25,176 nucleotides of DNA from CAYTTA01 sp964440655. GTDB taxonomy: Bacteria > Bacteroidota > Rhodothermia > Balneolales > Balneolaceae. The DNA lies in NCBI GenBank assembly GCA_964440655.1, contig CAYTTA010000037.1, positions 1-25,176 on the forward strand. Direction: 5' to 3'. Position numbers and translations under genes: made by a program. The notes beneath the pieces are model-generated. The model saw nothing but the letters and a program-made list of their open reading frames with translations. It searched no databases and was not told where the DNA came from. How positions within the stretch are numbered: the first letter of the stretch is position 1; the number at the start of each line of letters is the position of its first letter. This document shows positions 15,175 to 22,440 of the stretch, in pieces.

Positions 15175-16224
15175 CTAGAATTCGGCTAAGCGACTCTTGA
15201 GAAGGTCGATCTTTGCAATCGGAGTCGGATCCACACGGTAGATCAGAGCCAGATAGATACTGATCCAGTCCCCCAGCTGGACCAGGGAGAACTGCCGGGC
15301 CAGACGACTTTTTCCGTTGGTTTTCAGACGTGTGACAGAAACCGCCAGGTCATCCACAAGATCGCGGACAATCTCCATTCTCTGTTTCACTTTCGGATGA
15401 TCGGACTCATCTTCCAGAAAGAGTACCGAGAGCCGCCCTGTCAGATGGGCAATCTGCTCCCAACCGACAATCTCATTGTGATTCATCTCGGGAATGGTGT
15501 TGCCGTAGGCCAGGATTTTGGAATTCTCTTCAAACTGCCCCCGCCAGCGAAGGCCTACCGGCTCCATCAGGCCCGGACCGGTATAGATGATCGGCAGGGT
15601 GTCCTGAATATCACGGGCGATGTCCAGGGCCTGGCTGTTCTCAACATCCGAAAGGAGCTCAACCTGGGAGGTGAGCATCTCGGCCGTCTCCAGAAGCGCC
15701 TCCTCTCCCTCATCGACCAGTCCCAGATAATCAAAAAGCCGGAACAGGGGGACAAAACTGTAGGCGAGCGCCGCCCTCGGGGGCATCCCGCCAGGAATAC
15801 GAACGTAACCGAACCCTTCCCTTGAAGCTTCCACCAGCAACGCCCCTCCCGAAGTGACCGCCACCACCTGGGCGCCCGCTTCCTTGGCCAGTTCCAGTGC
15901 CGATAGGGTCTCCTCGGTGTTTCCGGAGTAGCTGCAGGCGACAAAGAGGGTCTCCTCTCCGACCCATGCTGGTATCTCGTAGCTGCGGTTCACGAAAACC
16001 GGCAGACGGGAGGAGGGATGGGTATAGGCGCGCAGAAGATCGGCTCCGATGGCCGATCCCCCCATGCCGGAGAGGCAGATGTTCCGGATTCTCTCTTTCT
16101 CGATCAGCCAGTCTGCCTCGAGGGAGAGTTCCATCGCCTCCCTCCAGTGGTCGGGAAAGGCCACCAGCTTCCCCCACATGTCATCCTGGTCAATCTCTTT
16201 GATCCGGCTCGGTGTGATATCCAT
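15175..16224 (-). CDS. Bifunctional phosphoglucose/phosphomannose isomerase
   Basis: This SIS-fold enzyme interconverts glucose-6-P, mannose-6-P and fructose-6-P. The 349-residue protein shows GMGGSAIGADLL (53-64), SYSGNTEETL (98-107), PRAALAYSF, the catalytic block EMNHNEIVGW and the C-terminal DPTPIAKIDLLK, together typical of the PGI/PMI family first described in archaea and also common in bacteria. It feeds fructose-6-P to GlmS, encoded in the same leftward block. It starts 57 bp after the ptsI stop with no clear Shine-Dalgarno, and its stop is 2 bp before the birA ATG, so it is probably part of one operon with ptsHI, birA and tilS. Confidence 0.9.
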   Translation of the reverse strand: MDITPSRIKEIDQDDMWGKLVAFPDHWREAMELSLEADWLIEKERIRNICLSGMGGSAIGADLLRAYTHPSSRLPVFVNRSYEIPAWVGEETLFVACSYSGNTEETLSALELAKEAGAQVVAVTSGGALLVEASREGFGYVRIPGGMPPRAALAYSFVPLFRLFDYLGLVDEGEEALLETAEMLTSQVELLSDVENSQALDIARDIQDTLPIIYTGPGLMEPVGLRWRGQFEENSKILAYGNTIPEMNHNEIVGWEQIAHLTGRLSVLFLEDESDHPKVKQRMEIVRDLVDDLAVSVTRLKTNGKSRLARQFSLVQLGDWISIYLALIYRVDPTPIAKIDLLKSRLAEF

Positions 16225-16281
16225 ATAAGTTTTCTCTGTGTTTGATTTGTACAGGCTTGTTCAAGTCGTTCTTGCTGCCGG

Positions 16282-18009
16282 TTACAGGTACTCCTCTTCC
16301 CACACATTGAGGATCTGTTCCGCTTCCTCGATCCCCGAGGCACTCATCAGGGACTCCTGCAGCTCACGGAGTCTGCTCAATTCGAATTTACAAAGAACCT
16401 GCTTCACCGTGGGGATGGATGCCGGATTCATACTCAGCTCCCTCAAGCCCAGTCCGAGAAGTGCCGCAGCGAGCAGCGGGTTCCCTGCCATCTCTCCACA
16501 GATATTTACCGGAATGTCGCACCGCTCCGCCGCCTCCACACTCATCCGGATCAGCTTCCAGACAGCGGGATGGGCAGGCTGGTAGTAGCGGGATACCTTT
16601 TCGTTCCCACGGTCCGAAGCCAGGACATACTGAATCAGATCGTTCGATCCGATACTGAAGAAATCGGCTTCCCGGGCTGCTTCGTTCGCCTGCAAGGCGA
16701 TAGCGGGAACCTCGATCATGATTCCGACCGGAATCGGGCCGGGATCGCCCCCTGCCGACTCCCTGCATCTTCGGATCGCCTCGTCGATCTTTTCTCTCAT
16801 CCGGCGGAGTTCACCGATGTCGGTGACCATCGGCAGCAGGATCCGGATCCTGCCGGGATATTCACAGGCGACCTCAAGGATCGCCGTCAGCTGATCGGAA
16901 AGGAGCTCGCTCTCATCCAGCAGCATCCGGGTGCCCCGCCACCCCAGGAACGGGTTGAGTTCATCCGTGGCCTGGCCGGGAAGCTTGTCCCCGCCGATAT
17001 CGAGCAGACGGATCGTTACCGGATGATCACCGGTTCGCGAAAGCACCTGGCGATAGAATCGGGCATGCTCGTCGATATCAAAATAGCCCTGCCTCAGAAA
17101 GAGCGATTCGGTGCGCAACAGTCCGATTCCCTCCGCCCGGTAGGATGCCACCCGCTCCATCTCCTCTTCGAACTCGATATTGGCGCGGATGCGGAAAGGG
17201 GTGCCGCAAAGCAGACGGTTGGGAAGAAGACCCGCCTGAATCTCCTCCTGCCGGTGGATTTCGGCACTTTTCTGCCTCTCGGCAAAGTCGGCAAGGATCT
17301 CCGCATCGGGATTGATGACCACCTCCCCCCTGCTTCCATCCACCGCCGCGATCCGGGCTTTTTCAATCTGGGTCCTGCGCCAGTCCACCCCGATCACACA
17401 GGGAATGTCGAGCGCCTGAGCAATGATGACCGCATGGGAGGTGATTCCGCCAAACTGCATGACGATGGCAGCGATCCTGTTCCGGCTCAGATCGATGATC
17501 TGGGCGGGGGAGAGCTCTTCGGCGAAAAGGATCGATCCGGATGGGCCGCTCCGGAGAAACTCCGTCCCGTTGATCTGATGGACGATCCGGTCGCGCAGGG
17601 ACTGCAGATCGACAATCCGGTCCCTGACCCACTCCTGTCCGCTCTGCTGCAAAAGCTGGATGAACTCGTTGAAGGCGGTATAGAAGGCGAGACCTGCGCT
17701 CCGTCTCTCTTTCAGGACCAGTTGCTGTACCCGCTTGAAAAGCTCCGGATCGTGAACGATCTGGATCTGTGCATCCAGAATCTCATGAATCTCCCGGTTC
17801 TTCTGTGTCTTCTGCAGACCGGTGAGCTGATCGGTTACCGCCTCAAGGACCTGTCTCGCCTTTTCCAGGTGAAGATCGGTCTCATCATCCCCGATCGGAT
17901 CGGTACTCAGTTCCAGATCCCTGCGGGTGACCAGCCGGATGGCGCCGACCGCGACCCCTTTCGATGCGGGGGATCCGCGGAGAGTGATCGGAGGAGAATC
18001 CACATCCAT
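16282..18009 (-). CDS. ptsI: Phosphoenolpyruvate--protein phosphotransferase (PTS enzyme I)
   Basis: Enzyme I takes phosphate from PEP and passes it to HPr. The 575-residue protein matches standard EI length and domain order: an N-terminal HPr-binding and phosphohistidine domain with the active His192 in GGITSHAVIIAQ, then the PEP-binding TIM barrel with LLRTESLFL, GSNDLIQY and PVNICGEMAGNP (the proton-donor Cys). It lacks an N-terminal GAF domain, so it is not the PtsP (nitrogen PTS) variant. Its start has the best Shine-Dalgarno in the window. It is encoded 18 nt after ptsH. No EII component is encoded in this window. Confidence 0.95.
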   Translation of the reverse strand: MDVDSPPITLRGSPASKGVAVGAIRLVTRRDLELSTDPIGDDETDLHLEKARQVLEAVTDQLTGLQKTQKNREIHEILDAQIQIVHDPELFKRVQQLVLKERRSAGLAFYTAFNEFIQLLQQSGQEWVRDRIVDLQSLRDRIVHQINGTEFLRSGPSGSILFAEELSPAQIIDLSRNRIAAIVMQFGGITSHAVIIAQALDIPCVIGVDWRRTQIEKARIAAVDGSRGEVVINPDAEILADFAERQKSAEIHRQEEIQAGLLPNRLLCGTPFRIRANIEFEEEMERVASYRAEGIGLLRTESLFLRQGYFDIDEHARFYRQVLSRTGDHPVTIRLLDIGGDKLPGQATDELNPFLGWRGTRMLLDESELLSDQLTAILEVACEYPGRIRILLPMVTDIGELRRMREKIDEAIRRCRESAGGDPGPIPVGIMIEVPAIALQANEAAREADFFSIGSNDLIQYVLASDRGNEKVSRYYQPAHPAVWKLIRMSVEAAERCDIPVNICGEMAGNPLLAAALLGLGLRELSMNPASIPTVKQVLCKFELSRLRELQESLMSASGIEEAEQILNVWEEEYL

Positions 18010-18016
18010 TCCTATT

Positions 18017-18021
18017 CCTCC
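18017..18021 (-). promoter_or_regulatory. Strong Shine-Dalgarno of ptsI
   Basis: GGAGG on the minus strand sits 7 nt before the ptsI ATG, in the 18-nt ptsH-ptsI gap. It is notable because most genes here lack such a site, and it fixes the ptsI start. Confidence 0.85.
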
Positions 18022-18027
18022 GGACCA

Positions 18028-18297
18028 CTAATCATCCATGCCAAACCGGTTCTCGAAAAGTTGTACGATGGCCTCCATCGCCTCGGCTTCATCCTCTCCA
18101 TCCGTAATAAGCTCCATCTCTGCACCGGTTTCTGCCGCCAGTGTCATGACACCGAGTATGCTTTTTCCATTTACACGGTATCCCTGCATCTCAATATAGA
18201 AATCCGACTCGTATTTTGAAGCGAGTCTTACGAGAACGGATGCCGGACGTGCATGCAATCCCTCTTCATTCCGCACCTGGACGGTTTTTCTCATCAT
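18028..18297 (-). CDS. ptsH: Phosphocarrier protein HPr
   Basis: HPr receives phosphate from enzyme I and passes it on. The 89-residue protein has the active-site His15 in GLHARPAS and Ser46 in NGKSILGVM. Both are at canonical positions when counted from the first of two adjacent Met codons (18297 and 18294), which favours 18297. Ser46 with its surrounding motif is the target of HPr kinase/phosphorylase in organisms that have one. It precedes ptsI by 18 nt. The upstream leader contains G+C-rich inverted-repeat sequence and a possible micropeptide, described separately. Confidence 0.95.
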   Translation of the reverse strand: MMRKTVQVRNEEGLHARPASVLVRLASKYESDFYIEMQGYRVNGKSILGVMTLAAETGAEMELITDGEDEAEAMEAIVQLFENRFGMDD

Positions 18298-18354
18298 ATT
18301 CGCGACGCAACCTCACATTCGGACCCGATCCCCGGCTCTTCAGCCCGGGCCGGT

Positions 18355-18429
18355 TCAGCCGGTCAGAATGACAATGCCGATCAGCACCAGCAATGTAATT
18401 TTAAAAAGCAGCGATTTCCAGTTCTTCAT
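18355..18429 (-). CDS. Possible 24-residue membrane micropeptide upstream of ptsH
   Basis: An ATG-to-TGA frame of 24 codons encodes MKNWKSLLFK followed by an unbroken hydrophobic run (ITLLVLIGIVILTG). The charge pattern is that of a single membrane helix: Lys residues on one side, then about 14 aliphatic residues. It is on the same strand as ptsH, and its stop is 57 bp before the ptsH ATG. AAGGG directly abuts the ATG, too close for a standard ribosome site. It could be a real small membrane protein, a leader peptide for ptsHI, or chance. I do not recognise a family. Confidence 0.4.
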   Translation of the reverse strand: MKNWKSLLFKITLLVLIGIVILTG

Positions 18430-18510
18430 CCCTTGCCAACGTTAAACGATTCGTAGAAAAATCAGAGAGAGAGCAGATTTAAAGGGATCTATAAGTAATC
18501 AAATAAAAAG

Positions 18511-18530
18511 TTAATCACAAGTTATCCACA
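18511..18530 (+). promoter_or_regulatory. DnaA-box pair in A+T-rich DNA
   Basis: TTATCCACA (18522-18530) is a perfect DnaA box. TTAATCACA (18511-18519), two mismatches from it, lies 11 bp upstream in the same orientation, one helical turn away. The surrounding 100 bp is markedly A+T-rich against a G+C-rich background. The site could be part of an origin-like region, a DnaA-regulated promoter, or chance. AATCACA (18513-18519) also pairs with TGTGATT (18540-18546), which is followed by T8 on the plus strand. Confidence 0.4.
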
Positions 18531-18558
18531 TTATTTTCCTGTGATTTTTTTTCCCTCC

Positions 18559-18648
18559 GTTTTCCGTGGTTTGGAAAGTGGATCCAGGATTCCGAACCTC
18601 ACGGAAAACAGCCCTCTACAGATCTTATCGTCGAAGCGATATTTTTCT
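18559..18648 (+). ncRNA. Candidate structured RNA ending in a terminator-like hairpin
   Basis: GTTTTCCGTG (18559-18568) pairs perfectly with CACGGAAAAC (18600-18609). Inside it, GTTTGGAA (18569-18576) pairs with TTCCGAAC (18590-18597), leaving a 2-nt bulge and a 13-nt loop. The one non-Watson-Crick position is G-U in plus-strand RNA but C-A in minus-strand RNA. Next comes TATCGT-CGAA-GCGATA (18626-18641) and then TTTTTCT, a terminator-like form that also reads only on the plus strand. The 5' end is unknown; TATAAG at 18490 is the only -10-like sequence noted, without a matching TTG. No homology to a known RNA family is claimed. Confidence 0.35.
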
Positions 18649-18767
18649 GAAGTGGCCGGGCAGCAGATGATTCGAGGGTTCCACCGATTGAGACGCGAAC
18701 CGGGCGCCTCCCCTCACACCTCCAAAGGAGATCTCTCTGCGGGCATTTTACCTCACGGGTGCGGCGG

Positions 18768-20672
18768 TCACTCCACCGTCACGCTTTTGGCAAGATTCCT
18801 GGGCCGATCCACATCGCAGCCCCGGTTGACCGCTATATAATAGGAGAGAAGCTGCAGGGGGATCACCGTAAGAAGCGGAGACAGGCAATCCTCGGTAGAA
18901 GGGATGGGTATGAAAAATTCCGACCGGCGCCGGACATCAACATTCTCCTCACTGGCGATGGCGATAATCCTCCCTTTCCGGGCACGAACTTCCTCGATGT
19001 TGGAGATCATCTTCTCGTTGGTATGATCGGTCGCCGCAATCACCACGACCGGCATCATCTCATCGATCAGGGCAATGGGACCGTGCTTCATTTCGGCGGC
19101 CGGATACCCTTCGGCATGGATGTAGGAGATCTCCTTCAGTTTCAGGGCCCCCTCCAGGGCTACGGGGAAGTTGTAGGTTCTTCCCAGGTAGAGAAAGTTG
19201 GGGGCATCGGTAAAGAGACGTGCGATCTCCCGCACCTGATCTTCCCGGGATAGTATCTGCCCGATCTTCTCCGGAATCCTCTCCAGCTCCCGGATCAGCC
19301 GTCCGGCCGCTACCGAACCCAGACAACCCCGACGCTGGCCGAGAGCGATCGCCATCATGGTGAGCACCACTACCTGGGTTGTGAATGCTTTGGTGGAAGC
19401 GACTCCGATCTCCGGCCCCGCATGGGTGTAGACCCCCGCGTCGGTCTCCCGCGCGATGGTGGATCCTACGGCATTGCAAATGCCAAGCACCAGCGCGCCT
19501 CTTTTCCTGGCCTCCCTCAATGCGGCCAGGGTGTCTGCCGTCTCACCGCTCTGGGAAATCACCAGCAGGATATCCCCTTCACCGATCAGCGGATCCCGAT
19601 ACCGGAATTCGGAGGCATACTCTACCTCCACAGGCAGCCGCGCCAGATGCTCGAAGAGGTATTCACCGACCAGACCGGAGTGCCAGCTCGTGCCGCATGC
19701 AGCGATCACCAGCCGGCGCGCCTGCACAAGACGCTCCATCACATCGTTCAATCCGCCCAGCTGAATGGAGGCGCCGGCAGGATTCAACCGCCCTCTCAAG
19801 CAGTCTGCGATTGCCCGGGGCTGCTCGAAGATCTCCTTGAGCATGAAGTGGTCATACCCCCCTTTCTCGATCTCCTCCAGCGTCAGTTCCAGCTCATGCA
19901 CCTTTTTCGCAAGCACCGAACCGCCGTCCGGACTCCCGGCACCCTCCACCCTGCCGTCAGCGACCTCATCATCCAGATCATCCGCATCAACAATGCGCTT
20001 CACCTCCCAGGAGTCACGGGTGATGCACCCCATCTCTCCATCATCCAGATAGATCACCTTGTTGGTGTACTCCACAATGGGCGAGGCGTCCGAGGCGATA
20101 AACATCTCATCTCTGCCAATGCCGAGCAGGAGCGGCGAACCATTCCGCGCCACATAGATCCTGTCCGGCTCCGCCGCATTGATCACGGCCAGGCCATAGG
20201 TTCCGGTGATCTGCCTCAGAGCAAGCCGGAACGCCTTGCCGAAAGAGATCGCTGTGCCGTCGCCGTAGAACTCCTCGATCAGCTGAGCAATCACCTCGCT
20301 GTCGGTGTCGCTCCGGAAGGTGCGCCCCTTGCCGGTCAGGGTCTTCTTCAGGGAGGTGTAGTTTTCGATGATTCCATTGTGCACGACCGCAATGTTTCCG
20401 GACTCACTCAGATGGGGGTGGGAGTTCCGGTCGTTGGGCTCCCCATGCGTCGCCCACCTCGTATGTCCGATTCCGGCGCTCGCGGAAATGGAAATAGAGC
20501 GGAGTTTGTTCTCCAGCTGATCCACCCTCCCTTTGCCTTTGATCACCTCCAGGCGGTGGTTCATCAGAGCGAGACCGGCCGAGTCATACCCCCGGTACTC
20601 CAGCCTTTTCAAACCTGAGACAAGAATGGTGTCTGCACTGTTGTTGCCGATGTAGCCTACAATTCCACACAT
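18768..20672 (-). CDS. glmS: Glutamine--fructose-6-phosphate aminotransferase
   Basis: GlmS makes glucosamine-6-P from fructose-6-P and glutamine, the entry to UDP-GlcNAc, peptidoglycan and lipid A. The 634-residue protein begins MCGIVGYIG with the catalytic Cys after the initiator Met. It has TRWATHGEP (71-79), GNIAVVHNGIIENY, SDTDSEVIAQL and, after a linker, two SIS domains with CGTSWHSG (326-333), SQSGETADT (373-381), ALEGALKLKEISYIHAEGYPAAEMKHGP and the terminal LAKSVTVE. It is about 25 residues longer than E. coli GlmS because of an acidic Asp/Gly-rich linker insertion (about 228-256). No Shine-Dalgarno precedes the ATG (CACCCCC). It is divergent from the GlmU-like gene. Confidence 0.97.
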   Translation of the reverse strand: MCGIVGYIGNNSADTILVSGLKRLEYRGYDSAGLALMNHRLEVIKGKGRVDQLENKLRSISISASAGIGHTRWATHGEPNDRNSHPHLSESGNIAVVHNGIIENYTSLKKTLTGKGRTFRSDTDSEVIAQLIEEFYGDGTAISFGKAFRLALRQITGTYGLAVINAAEPDRIYVARNGSPLLLGIGRDEMFIASDASPIVEYTNKVIYLDDGEMGCITRDSWEVKRIVDADDLDDEVADGRVEGAGSPDGGSVLAKKVHELELTLEEIEKGGYDHFMLKEIFEQPRAIADCLRGRLNPAGASIQLGGLNDVMERLVQARRLVIAACGTSWHSGLVGEYLFEHLARLPVEVEYASEFRYRDPLIGEGDILLVISQSGETADTLAALREARKRGALVLGICNAVGSTIARETDAGVYTHAGPEIGVASTKAFTTQVVVLTMMAIALGQRRGCLGSVAAGRLIRELERIPEKIGQILSREDQVREIARLFTDAPNFLYLGRTYNFPVALEGALKLKEISYIHAEGYPAAEMKHGPIALIDEMMPVVVIAATDHTNEKMISNIEEVRARKGRIIAIASEENVDVRRRSEFFIPIPSTEDCLSPLLTVIPLQLLSYYIAVNRGCDVDRPRNLAKSVTVE

Positions 20673-20973
20673 GGGGGTGAGTTTGTGTAAAGTTGGACGA
20701 ACAGATCCCGGAAGGCCCTGCTACGAAACTTTATGGGCAGGATCAGGTTAACGGCTCATGAAGCCCCGCGGCCTGAACCTGGCATGTCATTTGTGCGAGG
20801 CCGGAGAAGAGTCCATGGGGTACAAGAATCCGGGATTCAATAAACCGGGGAAAAATAAAAAGTGTTCCCGGGAAAATGGAAATGGTAATTTCTATTTTGT
20901 CACTCTTTTGAAACCTGCCATATACTCCTTTTATTGAAGTCTTCCATAGAATTGAGACAAGATTTTTGGGTTG
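20673..20973. other. Divergent control region between glmS and the GlmU-like gene
   Basis: This 301-bp gap separates two divergent genes of the same pathway. It contains GAATC-CGG-GATTC (20826-20838), an imperfect hairpin CCGGGG(AA)...TTCCCGG (20845-20871) with an A-rich loop, and the rightward promoter described separately. I found no convincing promoter for glmS and nothing resembling the glmS ribozyme. A 36-codon plus-strand frame from 20733 is probably chance. Confidence 0.6.
20897..20926 (+). promoter_or_regulatory. Promoter of the GlmU-like gene
   Basis: TTGTCA (20897-20902), an 18-nt spacer and TATACT (20921-20926) are close to the standard -35/-10 boxes. The TTG-to-TA gap is again 21 nt, as at the tRNA promoters and gltX. 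The predicted start is near 20933, about 40 nt before the ATG. Confidence 0.55.
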
Positions 20974-22389
20974 ATGCGATCAAGTAAAGAGATTTCTGTC
21001 TGTTTTTTTGATGATGAACAGTCCCTCCATTTTCAGCCGCTCACGCTGACGCGACCCATGGATGATCTCCGTGTAGGAATTCGGACCATCCGGGAAAAGT
21101 GGCTCGCCGATCTGAAGACGGAGCGGTTTCAGCGGGTCCCGCGCCCCGAACTCTTCAATCTCTTCCCCTGTGATGGGGAGCCGGCGGGCATGGTTTTGTG
21201 GATCAACAGCCGCCTTCTTCCCGACCCGGAGATTGTCTCCCAGGCGCTTGCTCTGCCGATGAACGGGGTCATCCAGATGAATGGAACGCTCCTGGTCTGC
21301 CGGACCGACGCTCAGACCACCCGCGCATGGCTCAGGAACGGAATGCCGGGAAACCTGGCAGATCCGGAAGCAGACGACTCCCCGGCGACCACCCAACTCT
21401 CATCGGGTCGCACCTCTTCCGTCCGCAACGTATCCCCGGTCCGGAACGCATCCCCGGATCGCAATTCAAAGGAGACCGCTTCCGACAGAATCTTCTCCCC
21501 CGCTTCCGAACCGGTCCTGCTCGAGCAGCTCTGGGACCTACTGAGATACAATGCGGCAGAGATTGCGCAAGACATCGTGCGCGATTCCGGGCTGGAACAG
21601 CTGAAACCGAGGGCGGCCGACGGGATCTACATCTATGGAGAGCATCCTGTCTGGGTGAGTCCGGAAATTCATCTCGAGCCCGGCCTCACCTTCGTCACCC
21701 TTGAAGGCCCGGTTTTTATAGGCAAGGGAGCCACCATCATGGCCGGCTCCATCGTCCGCGGACCGGCCGCCATCTGTGAAGGCTCCGTCGTCAAGATGGG
21801 TGCCAAAATCTACGGAAACACAACCATCGGTCCGGTCTGCAAGGTGGGGGGAGAGATCAACTCGGCCATCTTCCACTCCTACACCAACAAGGCGCATGAA
21901 GGGTATGCGGGAAACTCCATCTTCGGACAGTGGTGCAACCTGGGGGCCGACACCAACACCTCGAACCTGAAGAACAACTACCAGACAGTCCGCTTCCCCG
22001 ACTGGCCCACCGGCGAGGAGCAGGATACCGGAGAGCTCTTCCTGGGAACGGTGATGGGAGATCACGGCAAGACCGGGATCAACGCCATGCTCTCGACCGG
22101 CACCAACTGCGGGGTCTGCTGCAACCTCTTCAGCCACGGTTATCCTCCGAAACTCATTCCCTCCTTCAGCTGGGTAAACTCGGTCGGCATCACCCCCTAC
22201 CTGTTCGACAAGGCGGTGGAGACGATGAGGCGCACCATGAAACGGCGCAAGGTCACCCTGTCGGAAGAGTATGTCCGGATGATGCGGCACATCTTCGAAA
22301 ACCGGCTGAAGGTTGAGAACGGAAGCGGGTCCCTTCCCGTCTCTTCGTCCCGCTCCCCGGGTTTCCCGGCCAGCGCCGTGCAGCTGTAG
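20974..22389 (+). CDS. Bacteroidota-type GlmU-like protein (UDP-GlcNAc diphosphorylase / glucosamine-1-P acetyltransferase)
   Basis: The 471-residue protein matches the alternative bacterial GlmU family: an N-terminal nucleotidyltransferase-like part with the signature TLTRPMDDLRVGIRTIREKW (about 26-45), then a left-handed beta-helix acyltransferase part from about 245 on (VFIGKGATIMAGSIVRGPA, GAKIYGNTTIGPVCKVGGEI, FHSYTNKAHEGYAGNS, LGADTNTSNLKNNY). Its placement divergent from glmS supports the role. It is longer than the family's usual size of about 400 because of a Ser/Arg/Asn-rich insertion (about 130-180) and a Ser/Pro-rich C-terminal tail. TTG at 20971 is an alternative start. The exact split of the two activities is inferred from the family, not seen. 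Confidence 0.85.
   Translation: MRSSKEISVCFFDDEQSLHFQPLTLTRPMDDLRVGIRTIREKWLADLKTERFQRVPRPELFNLFPCDGEPAGMVLWINSRLLPDPEIVSQALALPMNGVIQMNGTLLVCRTDAQTTRAWLRNGMPGNLADPEADDSPATTQLSSGRTSSVRNVSPVRNASPDRNSKETASDRIFSPASEPVLLEQLWDLLRYNAAEIAQDIVRDSGLEQLKPRAADGIYIYGEHPVWVSPEIHLEPGLTFVTLEGPVFIGKGATIMAGSIVRGPAAICEGSVVKMGAKIYGNTTIGPVCKVGGEINSAIFHSYTNKAHEGYAGNSIFGQWCNLGADTNTSNLKNNYQTVRFPDWPTGEEQDTGELFLGTVMGDHGKTGINAMLSTGTNCGVCCNLFSHGYPPKLIPSFSWVNSVGITPYLFDKAVETMRRTMKRRKVTLSEEYVRMMRHIFENRLKVENGSGSLPVSSSRSPGFPASAVQL
21415..21468. repeat. Three 18-bp tandem units in the GlmU-like gene
   Basis: Three in-frame units encode SSVRNV, SPVRNA and SPDRNS. They lie in the low-complexity linker between the N-terminal domain and the beta-helix. 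The units are diverged but share the TCCCCGG-TCCGGAACGCA pattern, so the linker probably grew by duplication. Confidence 0.75.
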
Positions 22390-22429
22390 CCGTTGCGGCA
22401 GCTGTAGTGATTGTCGCTCCCTTTCGTCG

Positions 22430-22437
22430 TATATTTC
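22430..22437 (+). promoter_or_regulatory. Possible -10 box immediately before proB
   Basis: TATATTTC differs by one base from TAnnTTTG and ends 3 nt before the proB ATG, so a transcript from it would begin at about the start codon. No TTG box lies at 21 nt. proB may equally be read through from the GlmU-like gene, whose stop is 51 bp upstream. Confidence 0.3.
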
Positions 22438-22440
22438 AGC

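Larger units (their letters stand above)
18298..18767. other. 470-bp gap between glmS and ptsH
   Basis: This is the longest stretch without a standard gene. From left to right it holds a G+C-rich inverted-repeat segment (18330-18370, with CCCGG and AGCC motifs), the micropeptide frame, an A+T-rich block (about 18440-18555) with DnaA-box-like sites, a long hairpin (18559-18609), a terminator-like hairpin (18626-18648), and about 120 bp before the glmS stop with nothing I can identify. A plus-strand frame across the right half is discussed as rejected. Confidence 0.7.

Noticed and set aside
16570..18219. 549-codon plus-strand frame opposite ptsI and ptsH
   Set aside because: It is antisense to two fully recognisable PTS genes and shows no domain of its own.
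18541..18840. Plus-strand frame of 99 codons over the glmS 3' end
   Set aside because: Its second half (STVTLLARFLG) is simply the reverse of the conserved glmS C-terminus, a well-known source of spurious proteins. It needs a GTG start and has no ribosome site.
19422..20618. 398-codon plus-strand frame opposite glmS
   Set aside because: It is antisense to a complete GlmS and has low-complexity shadow composition.
20673..20760. glmS ribozyme or other riboswitch upstream of glmS
   Set aside because: The leader is short and shows none of the conserved core expected for a glmS ribozyme, which is mainly found in Gram-positive bacteria.
20733..20843. 36-codon plus-strand frame in the glmS/GlmU-like gap
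   Set aside because: It is Arg/Pro/Gly-rich, with no ribosome site and no hydrophobic or domain pattern; probably chance.
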